DNA of 64,000 nt from SLLG01 sp964403935. Its GTDB lineage: Bacteria > Verrucomicrobiota > Verrucomicrobiia > Opitutales > Oceanipulchritudinaceae. Positions 16,290 through 24,204 of this stretch are shown here, piece after piece (the stretch's first letter is position 1; each line of letters opens with the position of its first letter). A model generated the notes under the pieces. That model worked only from the letters and a program-made list of their open reading frames with translations. It had not been told where the DNA came from and ran no database searches. A program made the position numbers and the translations under genes. The stretch covers positions 1-64,000 of the forward strand of contig CAYOIB010000004.1 of NCBI GenBank assembly GCA_964403935.1, written 5' to 3'.

Positions 16290-17369
16290 GTGAGCGAGTC
16301 AAACCTAAAGTCTGTCCGCCCTGTTGACTCCACGGCTTCACTGGCAGAGTCACTTGGGCTATCCCGTTGGACCGTTTCCCGTGTCCTCAACGGGCACCCC
16401 GGCGTGAAGGAGTCCACGCGCCGTCGGGTTCTGGAGGCCATGAGCCGGCTCGGCTTTCAGCCCAATGCCATGGCCCGGGGACTCCGTGGATCGCAGACCC
16501 AGCTCATCGGTATTTGCTTTCAGGAGATCGGAACCCCTGTGCTGGCTCGAAAGATGTCGATTCTGCAATCTCACTTGCGGATGGAGCGTCATCGTGCGAT
16601 CATTGAACTGGCTGGCGGCGATCCCATTCTCGAAGAGGAGGTCATCCGCCATTTTCTGTCGATGCGGGTGGATGGCATCGTGCTGGCGGGCTCGACCCTT
16701 GCGCCTGATAACCCGCTGCTGGAGCAGTTGCAGGAGGGGCCGGTGGTGGTCGTGGCCATCGATCCGGCAAATGCACTTCCTCTCCCGCAGGTGAACCTTG
16801 ACCGGGAGCTGGCGATGGACCTCAAGCTGCAACATCTGCTGGATCTCGGGCATCGGCGAATTGCCATTCTGGGAGTGGAGAGCGATAACCTTTACGGCGG
16901 GCGCAGGATGCAGGGCTTGCGCAAGGCGGCGCGGCACCACCAGATGGATTTCAAGTCCGATTTTGTTTCCTTGAGTCTACCGGGTTATGGCTTGCAGGAC
17001 TATAGTTACGGAGATCGCCTGGCGCAGGAGTACCTTTCCCTTGAGGATCGGCCGACCGCATTGCTCTGCCTCAATGACCGTATCGCCCTTGGAGCAAGTC
17101 GAGCCATTCAGCAGGCGGGTCTCCGGATTCCGGAAGATTGCTCTGTCATCGGATTTGACAACCTCGAGGCCAGCGCCTGGTCCCAGCCCGCGCTCACCAC
17201 CATCGACCAGCAGATCGAGTTGATGATGTCGACAACGGTCGCCATCCTGATGCAAGCGGTTCGCTTTCGAGACGTCACACCTCCAAACCAAATGATCCGC
17301 CCTGCACTGTGTGTGCGGGAGTCCACCGGTCCCGTTCGAGGATCTGTTCGTCCTGGCAGCTGTCCGTGA
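16290..17369 (+). CDS. LacI/GalR family transcriptional regulator of uronate genes
   Basis: DNA-binding repressor with a sugar-acid effector domain. The helix-turn-helix and hinge are at residues about 13-60 (STASLAESLGLSRWTVSRVL, then NGHPGVKESTRRRVLEAMS). The periplasmic-binding-protein-like domain follows (RVDGIVLAGS, LDLGHRRIAILG, PTALLCLNDRIALGA, CSVIGFDNLEASAW, LTTIDQ). I chose the GTG at 16290, giving 359 residues; no ATG occurs before the second half of the DNA-binding domain, and the upstream frame overlaps uxaE on the other strand. The start is only 2 bases from the palindrome, leaving no room for a ribosome-binding site, so translation may be leaderless. Autoregulation and control of both arms are inferred. 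Confidence 0.88.
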   Translation: MSESNLKSVRPVDSTASLAESLGLSRWTVSRVLNGHPGVKESTRRRVLEAMSRLGFQPNAMARGLRGSQTQLIGICFQEIGTPVLARKMSILQSHLRMERHRAIIELAGGDPILEEEVIRHFLSMRVDGIVLAGSTLAPDNPLLEQLQEGPVVVVAIDPANALPLPQVNLDRELAMDLKLQHLLDLGHRRIAILGVESDNLYGGRRMQGLRKAARHHQMDFKSDFVSLSLPGYGLQDYSYGDRLAQEYLSLEDRPTALLCLNDRIALGASRAIQQAGLRIPEDCSVIGFDNLEASAWSQPALTTIDQQIELMMSTTVAILMQAVRFRDVTPPNQMIRPALCVRESTGPVRGSVRPGSCP

Positions 17370-17402
17370 GGGCCAAAGAATTTTCTCGCTATCATCCCGA
17401 AA

Positions 17403-17424
17403 AAATCTAACACGTGTAAGGAAA
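17403..17424. promoter_or_regulatory. second LacI-type operator, imperfect copy
   Basis: Centred on ACACGTGT at 17410-17417, between the regulator and the start of the plus arm at 17467. Its right half GTGTAAGGAAA matches the right half of the 16266 site at 9 of 11 positions. The left half keeps AACAC but diverges further out. Confidence 0.65.
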
Positions 17425-17466
17425 TTTCCTCATTCATTCCCCCTGTTCCATTTTTGTTTTGAACCC

Positions 17467-18444
17467 ATGAAACGTATTCTGCTGACGACGACTTCCTTTC
17501 AGGACACCCCCGGTGCTCATCACGCCATGCTTGAGGAGACAGGGTGGGAAATCATACGCGCCCGCGGGCCTCTGCCGGAGGCGGAGATGCTGGAGCTCGT
17601 GGGTGAGGTGGATGGTGTCATCTGTGGCGATGATCAGATTACGAGGGAGGTCCTTGAAAAGGCATTGCCTCGTTTAACGGTGCTCAGCAAGTACGGGATT
17701 GGTGTCGATAAGATCGACGTCGATGCGGCGACCGAACTGGAAATTCCTCTCTGCTATACGCCTGGGGTGAACCACACGACAGTGGCGGAGCATTGTTTTG
17801 CGCTCCTTCTTGCTCTGGTCAAAAACCTTGTTCAGGAGGTGGCGATCACGCGGGCGGGTAAATGGAAGCGGCTGATCGGGCACGAGATTGCGGGGAAGAC
17901 CCTGGGAATTGTCGGTTTGGGCCGGATCGGCAAAGAAGTGGCGATTCGGGCGCGAGCCTTTGGACTGGAAGTGCAGGCCTTCGATATCTACTGGGATGAG
18001 GCGTTCGCCAAGGAGCATGGTATTCGCCGCTGCGAGCAGCTGGATGTTTTGTTGAACACTTCCGATATCATTTCCCTTCATACGAATCTGACAGAGGAGA
18101 CGCGTGGCCTGATCAACGCGAAGAGTCTGACGGCGATGAAAGATGGCGTTCTCATTATCAACTGTTCGCGAGGTGAGCTTGTTGAGGTGGGGCCGATGGT
18201 CGAGGCGTTGAAGAGCGGTAAAGTGGGCGGGTATGGCACCGACGTGCTGGATGTGGAGCCCCCGCCGGCGAACCATCCCTTGCTCTCGATTGGAAGCTGT
18301 TTGGTCACACCCCATATTGGTTCGCGCACTTATGAGAGTGTCGTTCGGCAAGCGAGTGCCGCTGTTACAAACCTGATTCGGGTGATGAACGGCGAGCCAC
18401 CGGTGGCTCAGGTAAACAAGGTAGCTATTCGGAAAGGGAATTGA
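17467..18444 (+). CDS. D-isomer-specific 2-hydroxyacid dehydrogenase
   Basis: NAD(P)-dependent oxidoreductase of the phosphoglycerate/glyoxylate reductase superfamily, 325 residues. The Rossmann motif GIVGLGRIGKEVA is at about 147-159. The catalytic triad is present: Arg235 (NCSRGEL), Glu264 (LDVEPP) and His283 (TPHIGS). The N-terminal substrate domain (LPRLTVLSKYGIGVDKIDVD) resembles the SerA-like group, but no ACT domain follows. It is the first gene of the plus arm, behind the second operator. The physiological substrate is not known; reduction of a keto acid from uronate breakdown is a reasonable guess. Confidence 0.88.
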   Translation: MKRILLTTTSFQDTPGAHHAMLEETGWEIIRARGPLPEAEMLELVGEVDGVICGDDQITREVLEKALPRLTVLSKYGIGVDKIDVDAATELEIPLCYTPGVNHTTVAEHCFALLLALVKNLVQEVAITRAGKWKRLIGHEIAGKTLGIVGLGRIGKEVAIRARAFGLEVQAFDIYWDEAFAKEHGIRRCEQLDVLLNTSDIISLHTNLTEETRGLINAKSLTAMKDGVLIINCSRGELVEVGPMVEALKSGKVGGYGTDVLDVEPPPANHPLLSIGSCLVTPHIGSRTYESVVRQASAAVTNLIRVMNGEPPVAQVNKVAIRKGN

Positions 18445-18449
18445 GCATC

Positions 18450-19544
18450 ATGCAGACAGAAACATTTCATGTCGTCCCTGAGGCGGCGCACAATCAGTTG
18501 GTGCATGCGGCTTATCGGAATCGTGGTTATGATGCTGCTGAGGCAGCGGCGGCGGCGCGGTCCGCCGCTCATGCCGCCAGGCATGGGATCCGGACGCATA
18601 ATGCGATCAAGGCACTTCATCTCGATCATCTTTTTGGAAGCGGATCGAAGGGTTGTGTTCCTGGTGCCTCCATTGAGAAAAAGACCGGACGTTTTGCTTC
18701 GGCTGAGGTGTGGGACTCCAACCGAAAGCTGGGGCAGGCCGTCGCTTACGAGGCGATGGAGCGTTGTATCACGATGGCCGATACCTATGGGGTGGGTATC
18801 GTCAGTGTGGATAATGCCTTTCATTATCTCTGGGGGGGCGGCTATGTGATGGAGGCCGCGCAGCGTGGCTATATTGCCTACACAAATTGCACGGCGGCAC
18901 TGGCCGAGGTCGTTCCCTTTATGGGAAAATACCCGACCTTGGGAACCAACCCTCACAGCTGGGGCTTCCCGACGACCGAGGCCGTTGGGTTTCCCATCGT
19001 TATTGACTGGGCCACTTCAGTGGTTTCCATGGGGCGGGTGCAGCAACTTGCCCGTGAAGGGAAATCGATTCCTCCCAACGCTGCCGTTGATGAGAATGGA
19101 AATCCGACAACGGATCCTGCAAAGGCAAAGTTTCTTCTCCCGTTTGGGGCTCACAAGGGTTATGGGCTCAGTCTCGTAAATGAGCTGACTGCTGGGTTCA
19201 TCGGTGGATTCAAGCCCACGGTCCGAAGCCGATGGGATGTTCAGGCGGAAAAGCATGCGCCCTGTTTCTTTTTTCAGGTTATTCATCCGGAGGCGATGAA
19301 TGCCGGTGCGTTTGCGGGCGATCGTTCCCAGGCGGAGAATGTGAAGGTCGTTATCGAGGATATCTTGAGCAACGGGAACGAGTCCTGCCTCCTTCCGGGG
19401 CAGCCGGAGGCCGAACATGCGCGGCGTTGTGATGCTGCCGGTGGATTGCTCTTTTCCGCCGCCGAGATCGGCGCTTTCGCCGAGGTGGCGCGCGAGTGCG
19501 GAGAGCCATCCTGGAATGTCGACGACTTCCCCGTCGAAAAGTAG
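18450..19544 (+). CDS. Ldh_2 (malate/L-lactate/diketogulonate) family dehydrogenase
   Basis: NAD(P)-dependent oxidoreductase of the Ldh_2 family (AllD, YiaK, DpkA relatives), which does not have a Rossmann fold. Visible signatures include AHAARHGIRTHN near the N-terminus, TNCTAALAEVVPFMG, LGTNPHSWGFPT, FPIVIDWATSVVSMG (cofactor and substrate loop) and LPFGAHKGYGLSLVNELTAG. There are 364 residues from the ATG at 18450, which has GGAAAGGG at a workable distance upstream. A TTG at 18441 that overlaps the previous stop is the alternative. In other bacteria YiaK-type members act on 2,3-diketo-L-gulonate, but substrate assignment here is open. Confidence 0.87.
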   Translation: MQTETFHVVPEAAHNQLVHAAYRNRGYDAAEAAAAARSAAHAARHGIRTHNAIKALHLDHLFGSGSKGCVPGASIEKKTGRFASAEVWDSNRKLGQAVAYEAMERCITMADTYGVGIVSVDNAFHYLWGGGYVMEAAQRGYIAYTNCTAALAEVVPFMGKYPTLGTNPHSWGFPTTEAVGFPIVIDWATSVVSMGRVQQLAREGKSIPPNAAVDENGNPTTDPAKAKFLLPFGAHKGYGLSLVNELTAGFIGGFKPTVRSRWDVQAEKHAPCFFFQVIHPEAMNAGAFAGDRSQAENVKVVIEDILSNGNESCLLPGQPEAEHARRCDAAGGLLFSAAEIGAFAEVARECGEPSWNVDDFPVEK

Positions 19545-19585
19545 TTTATTTTCATTTCTGAACTTTCATTTGAGAATCGATAACC

Positions 19586-20683
19586 ATGAGTCTGAAGATC
19601 CGACCTGCTGAATCCTGCCAGTACGATTGTGTTTCCCTTGGGGAAATCATGCTTCGCCTTGATCCGGGTGAAGGCCGTGTGCGGACCACCCGTTCTTTCC
19701 AGGTCTGGGAGGGTGGCGGTGAGTATAATGTCACTCGGGGGCTGCGGCGCTGCTTTGGTATGCGCACGGCTGTGGTCACGGCTTTTGCGGATAATGAAGT
19801 CGGGCGTCTGCTGGAAGATTTTATTCTTCAAGGCGGGGTGGATACGCGCTTCGTGAAATGGGTCCCGTATGATGGGATCGGCCGGACCGTGCGCAACGGT
19901 CTGAATTTCACGGAACGGGGCTTTGGTATTCGCGGCGCGATTGGGGTGCCGGATCGCGGACTTACAGCCGCGTCCCAGATGAAACCGGGTGACATCGATT
20001 GGGAATACGTCTTTGGCGAGTGTGGTGTCCGGTGGTTCCACACCGGCGGAATCTTTGCCGCTTTGTCGGAGTCCACTGCGGAGTTGACCCTGGAAGCGGT
20101 GAAGGCTGCGCAGAAGCACGGGACAATCGTCAGCTACGACCTGAATTACCGGCCATCGCTCTGGAAGTCGATCGGGGGGCTGCCCAAGGCGCAGGAGGTC
20201 AACCGTGAGATTGCTCGTTATGTCGATGTCATGATCGGCAATGAAGAGGATTACACCGCAAGCCTCGGGTTTGAGGTGGAGGGCGTCGACGAGCACCTGG
20301 AAACCCTTCCGATTGAGGCGTTCAAGGCCATGATCGAAAGAGTCACGGCAGCGTACCCAAATTTCAAGGCTACGGCCACGAGCTTGCGCTCTGTGAAAAC
20401 CGCCACCGTTAATGATTGGGGTGCCATCGCATGGAAGGGCGGACAGTTTTTCCGGAGTCGGGACTATAACGAGCTTGAGGTTCTTGATCGGGTGGGCGGT
20501 GGCGACAGCTTTGCGAGCGGCTTTATTTATGGTTTGATGACGACGGGTGATGGACAGAGGGCCGTTGAGTATGCAGCGGCTCATGGTGCGCTCGCTCAGA
20601 CCACGCCGGGAGATACCTCCATGGTGGATGTCTCCGAGGTGGAAAAGGTCATGGGTGGGGGCAGCGCCCGTGTCGTGCGTTGA
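19586..20683 (+). CDS. kdgK: PfkB family kinase, probable 2-keto-3-deoxygluconate kinase
   Basis: Likely phosphorylates 2-keto-3-deoxy-D-gluconate to KDPG, the point where the uronate route joins Entner-Doudoroff chemistry. It has the PfkB start LGEIMLRLDPGEGRVRT, the sugar-binding GGGEYNVTRGLRR and the C-terminal signature RVGGGDSFASGFIYGLM, with the catalytic Asp at about 301. The length of 365 residues is somewhat longer than the usual 310-340 because of an insert at about 95-120 (VRNGLNFTERGFGIRGAIG), typical of the verrucomicrobial and Thermotoga-like KdgK group. Specificity is inferred from the cluster; another keto-sugar acid is possible. Confidence 0.82.
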   Translation: MSLKIRPAESCQYDCVSLGEIMLRLDPGEGRVRTTRSFQVWEGGGEYNVTRGLRRCFGMRTAVVTAFADNEVGRLLEDFILQGGVDTRFVKWVPYDGIGRTVRNGLNFTERGFGIRGAIGVPDRGLTAASQMKPGDIDWEYVFGECGVRWFHTGGIFAALSESTAELTLEAVKAAQKHGTIVSYDLNYRPSLWKSIGGLPKAQEVNREIARYVDVMIGNEEDYTASLGFEVEGVDEHLETLPIEAFKAMIERVTAAYPNFKATATSLRSVKTATVNDWGAIAWKGGQFFRSRDYNELEVLDRVGGGDSFASGFIYGLMTTGDGQRAVEYAAAHGALAQTTPGDTSMVDVSEVEKVMGGGSARVVR

Positions 20684-20713
20684 TAGAGTGAGTTTTTGAA
20701 TACAAAGGAAGAG

Positions 20714-21493
20714 ATGAGTTACTGCGAAAATTTGTTTGGGTTGAGCGGGAAAGTGGCGGTTGTCATTGGTGGCACGGGCGAATTGTGCGGGGCCATGGCC
20801 GAGGGCTTGGCCGGTGCTGGAGCTGAGGTTGTCTTAGTCGGACGAAAGGCGGAGAAGGCCGAGGCGAGGCTGAAGGCAATTGAGTCGGCTGGAAACAAAG
20901 CCTGGTTTCATACCGCCGATGTCAGCGCACGCGAGGGGCTGGAGGCACTGAGAGATGCCGTCCTCGAGCGCTCAGGGCGGATTGATATCGTTATCAATGG
21001 TGCGGGCATTAATTCGCCGACGCCCTTTTTCGATATTTCGGATGACGAGGTGGATCGCATCCTGACGGTGAACTACAAGGCGGTCTTCCGCGCGTGCCAG
21101 GTCTTTGGGAAGTACCTGGTGGACCGTGGCGAAGGAGGCAGCATCATCAATATAGGCTCGATCAGCGGTCTGAAGCCGTTGTCGCGCGTTTTCACCTATT
21201 CCGCCTCAAAGGCGGCGGTGCACAATCTTTCAGCGAACCTTGCGCGGGAATGGGCCGCTCAGGGTGTCCGGGTAAATACACTCGTGCCGGGCTTTTTCCC
21301 AGCTGAGCAGAACCGCAGCGTTCTCACTCCCGAACGGGTTGGGCAGATCATGGGGCACACGCCGATGAAGCGTTTTGGCGAAGCAAAGGAACTGGTCGGA
21401 GCGACGCTCCTCCTCGCGAGCGATCGGGCGGGTGGTTTTATCACCGGTCATGAAATGATCGTTGATGGCGGCTTTGCTTCCATGTTCATTTGA
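20714..21493 (+). CDS. uxuB: SDR family oxidoreductase, probable fructuronate reductase (SDR-type UxuB)
   Basis: Short-chain dehydrogenase with the nucleotide motif IGGTGELCGAMAEGL (about 15-29), NGAGI, the catalytic Ser in NIGSISGL and the YSASK pair, all intact. SDR-type mannonate oxidoreductases take the place of the long-chain E. coli UxuB in Bacillus and Thermotoga, and the neighbours UxaE and UxaC make that the best call: D-fructuronate to D-mannonate. I chose the ATG at 20714, preceded by AAAGGA; a TTG at 20696 would add six residues. A KduD-like 5-keto-4-deoxyuronate function cannot be excluded. Confidence 0.78.
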   Translation: MSYCENLFGLSGKVAVVIGGTGELCGAMAEGLAGAGAEVVLVGRKAEKAEARLKAIESAGNKAWFHTADVSAREGLEALRDAVLERSGRIDIVINGAGINSPTPFFDISDDEVDRILTVNYKAVFRACQVFGKYLVDRGEGGSIINIGSISGLKPLSRVFTYSASKAAVHNLSANLAREWAAQGVRVNTLVPGFFPAEQNRSVLTPERVGQIMGHTPMKRFGEAKELVGATLLLASDRAGGFITGHEMIVDGGFASMFI

Positions 21494-21559
21494 ACAGTCG
21501 ATACGGGCGGATCCCCTTCGAGACTGGCCATTAAAATACCCGTTCCCTTTCCTTCCGGC

Positions 21560-22978
21560 ATGGCATTCATAAAAGACAGCTTTCTCCTCAGTAACCCGAC
21601 AGCTCAAGCGCTCTATGATGGGCATGCGCGGGAGCTCCCGATCATTGACTATCATTGTCACCTTTCCGCCGAGGATGTGGCCATCAACCGGCGCTTTGCC
21701 AATCTGTATGAGATCTGGCTGGAAGGGGATCATTACAAGTGGCGGGCGATGCGGACGAACGGAGAGGACGAGCGCTTCTGCACGGGCGACGCTTCACCGA
21801 AGGAAAAGTTTCTGGCGTTCGCCCGTACGGTTCCAAATGCCTTGCGGAACCCGCTCTACCATTGGTGCCATCTTGAGCTGAAGCGTTATTTTGGGATCGA
21901 TACCTTGCTGAGCCCGGAGACGGCGGAAGCCATCTGGGAGGAGGCCAACGCAAAGCTGGCGGAACCAGGCATGGATGCGCATGGCATTCTTGAGCGCTTT
22001 AAAGTTTCCGTTGTGTGCACGACGGATGATCCGGTGGATTCGCTTGAGCACCATCAAACGATCGCGAAGTCAGGCATCGGAACCAAAGTCTATCCAACTT
22101 TTCGGCCGGACAAGGCCTTGGCGGTCGATCAGAGCAAGGTCTGGAATACCTGGGTGGATCGTCTTGAGAAGGTAAGCGAGACATCCTGTTTCGAGTTCAA
22201 AGGCTTTCTCGATGCGCTGCGCAAGCGGCATGATTTCTTCCATTCGCTCGGTGGCCGGTTATCGGACCATGGATTGGAGCGCTGCTTCGCAGACTTTCCA
22301 TCCGAGGAGGCGGCGATACAGATCTTTGATAAGGTGCGAGCAGGCCGGGATGCGAGCCCACGGGAGAAGGAGCAGTTCGGTGCTTATCTCATGGAGTTCT
22401 TTGGTGAGCTCGATGCAGAGAAAGGGTGGACGAAGCAGTTGCATCTGGGAGCGATGCGCAACAACAACGAGGCGCTCTTCCAGAAGTTGGGGCCGGATAT
22501 TGGCTGCGACTCGATCGGTGACTTCCGTCAGGGTGATGTGCTGTCGCGCTACCTCAGCCGCCTCGCGGGCAAGGGCAAGTTGCCTAAGACGATTCTCTAC
22601 AATTTGAATCCGGCGGATAACTACCTGCTTGCGACAATGGCTGGTAATTTTCAGGGAGATGGAATCCCCGGAAAGATCCAGTTTGGCAGCGGTTGGTGGT
22701 TCCTCGATCAGAAGGAAGGTATGGTCTGGCAGATCAATGCTCTCTCCAATCTCGGGCTGTTGAGGCGATTTGTCGGTATGCTGACCGATTCGCGCAGCTT
22801 CATGAGCTACTGCCGTCACGAGTACTTTCGCCGCATCCTCTGCAATCTGATTGGTGAAGATGTTGAGAATGGTGAATTGCCCAATGATATGAAGCTGCTC
22901 GGCGAGCTGGTGGAAGCCGTCTGCTATCACAATGCCGCTGACTACTTTGGATTTGAATTGGGCACCTACAGACCTTGA
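21560..22978 (+). CDS. uxaC: glucuronate/galacturonate isomerase UxaC
   Basis: Interconverts D-glucuronate with D-fructuronate and D-galacturonate with D-tagaturonate. The amidohydrolase-fold metal motif is at the N-terminus (IIDYHCHLSAEDVAINRRF). Other family blocks are NPLYHWCHLELKRYFGID, VVCTTDDPVDSLEHH, KGWTKQLHLGAMRNNN, TILYNLNPADNYLLATMAGNF (part), FGSGWWFLDQKEGM, FVGMLTDSRSFMSYCRHEYF and FRRILCNLIG. The length of 472 residues is standard. With UxaE and the SDR it gives a complete route from either hexuronate to mannonate. Confidence 0.96.
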   Translation: MAFIKDSFLLSNPTAQALYDGHARELPIIDYHCHLSAEDVAINRRFANLYEIWLEGDHYKWRAMRTNGEDERFCTGDASPKEKFLAFARTVPNALRNPLYHWCHLELKRYFGIDTLLSPETAEAIWEEANAKLAEPGMDAHGILERFKVSVVCTTDDPVDSLEHHQTIAKSGIGTKVYPTFRPDKALAVDQSKVWNTWVDRLEKVSETSCFEFKGFLDALRKRHDFFHSLGGRLSDHGLERCFADFPSEEAAIQIFDKVRAGRDASPREKEQFGAYLMEFFGELDAEKGWTKQLHLGAMRNNNEALFQKLGPDIGCDSIGDFRQGDVLSRYLSRLAGKGKLPKTILYNLNPADNYLLATMAGNFQGDGIPGKIQFGSGWWFLDQKEGMVWQINALSNLGLLRRFVGMLTDSRSFMSYCRHEYFRRILCNLIGEDVENGELPNDMKLLGELVEAVCYHNAADYFGFELGTYRP

Positions 22979-22996
22979 ACCACGCATCTATTCCTC

Positions 22997-24160
22997 ATGA
23001 GCAATAAGAAATCGGATACAGTAAGACTCGGAATCATCGGAATCGGTAACATGGGCTCGGCTCATGTCCGGTGGATCCTGGATGGAAAAGTCCCAGGACT
23101 TGAGCTGGCGGCGATCTGTGACACGAACCCGGAGCGGATGGCCCCCTTTGATAACGTTCCCAAGTTTGATCAAGCCGAAGACTTGATCGCGAGCGACGCC
23201 GTCAATGCCGTCTTGGTGGCCACGCCCCATTACGACCATACGACACTGGGTATTGCCACCCTTCAGGCGGGGAAGCACCTCCTCGTAGAGAAGCCAATTT
23301 CAGTTCACAAAGCGGACTGTGAACGTCTCGTGGCGGCACACACCGATAAGAACCTTGTGTTTGCGGCCATGTTTAACCAACGGACAGATCCGCACTACAC
23401 CAAGCTGCGCTCCTTGATTCAGTCCGGTGAGCTGGGCCAGATCCGTCGCGTGGTTTGGGTCATTACGGATTGGTTCCGGACGTATAATTACTATTCCTCC
23501 GGTGGGTGGCGTGCCACTTGGAAGGGCGAGGGCGGCGGTGTGCTCCTCAATCAGTGCCCGCACCAGCTGGATCTCTGGCAGTGGCTCTTTGGGATGCCAC
23601 AAAAGGTGCGCGCTTTCTGTGACATTGGCCGATACCACGAGATCGAGGTGGAAGACGATGTGACATGCTACATGGAGTATGCCGATGGCTGTAAGGGCGT
23701 CTTTATCACCACGACGGGTGAAGCCCCTGGGACCAACCGTCTCGAGATTACGGGTGAGCGTGGCAAGATTGTGGTGGAGCCGTCGGCCGGTGCCGGGCTG
23801 CAGTTTACCCGCAATGAAGTGCCTATGACGGAGTGGAGCAAGAATGACCCAGGCAGCTTCAGCCGACCGGGTACATGGGACATCAATATCCCGATCAAGG
23901 GAGGAACGGGTCCGCAGCATGTGGGGATTCTTCAGAACTTCACGGGAGCCATTCTCCGGGGCGAAGAGCTTGTTGCTCCAGCGGCCGAGGGAATTCATTC
24001 GGTCGAGCTTGCGAACTCCATGCTCTACAGCTCGTTCATGGGCAAGACGGTGGAGCTTCCTTTGGATGCGGCCGCGTATGAGACGCACCTGAAGAAGCTG
24101 ATCGCGGAATCCAAGTTCGAGAAGGTCGCAAGCGAGCGCCTTGCGGATGATTTCCGGTGA
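22997..24160 (+). CDS. Gfo/Idh/MocA family oxidoreductase (first copy)
   Basis: NAD(P)-dependent sugar or sugar-acid dehydrogenase, 387 residues. The N-terminal Rossmann motif is RLGIIGIGNMGSAHVRWI (about 10-27), followed by AICDTNPER and the EKP catalytic-lysine motif in HLLVEKPISVH. The C-terminal substrate domain includes GWRATWKGEGGGVLLNQCPH (with the active-site His) and HQLDLWQWLFGMP. It follows uxaC by 18 bases and is co-transcribed. The cluster suggests a uronate or aldonate substrate, but no step of the canonical route needs it. It is distinct from, not a tandem duplicate of, the next gene. Confidence 0.87.
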   Translation: MSNKKSDTVRLGIIGIGNMGSAHVRWILDGKVPGLELAAICDTNPERMAPFDNVPKFDQAEDLIASDAVNAVLVATPHYDHTTLGIATLQAGKHLLVEKPISVHKADCERLVAAHTDKNLVFAAMFNQRTDPHYTKLRSLIQSGELGQIRRVVWVITDWFRTYNYYSSGGWRATWKGEGGGVLLNQCPHQLDLWQWLFGMPQKVRAFCDIGRYHEIEVEDDVTCYMEYADGCKGVFITTTGEAPGTNRLEITGERGKIVVEPSAGAGLQFTRNEVPMTEWSKNDPGSFSRPGTWDINIPIKGGTGPQHVGILQNFTGAILRGEELVAPAAEGIHSVELANSMLYSSFMGKTVELPLDAAAYETHLKKLIAESKFEKVASERLADDFR

Positions 24161-24204
24161 GGTTCGGAAGCCATTAATCAAGACGATTTTAGGAAGATAT
24201 TTTC

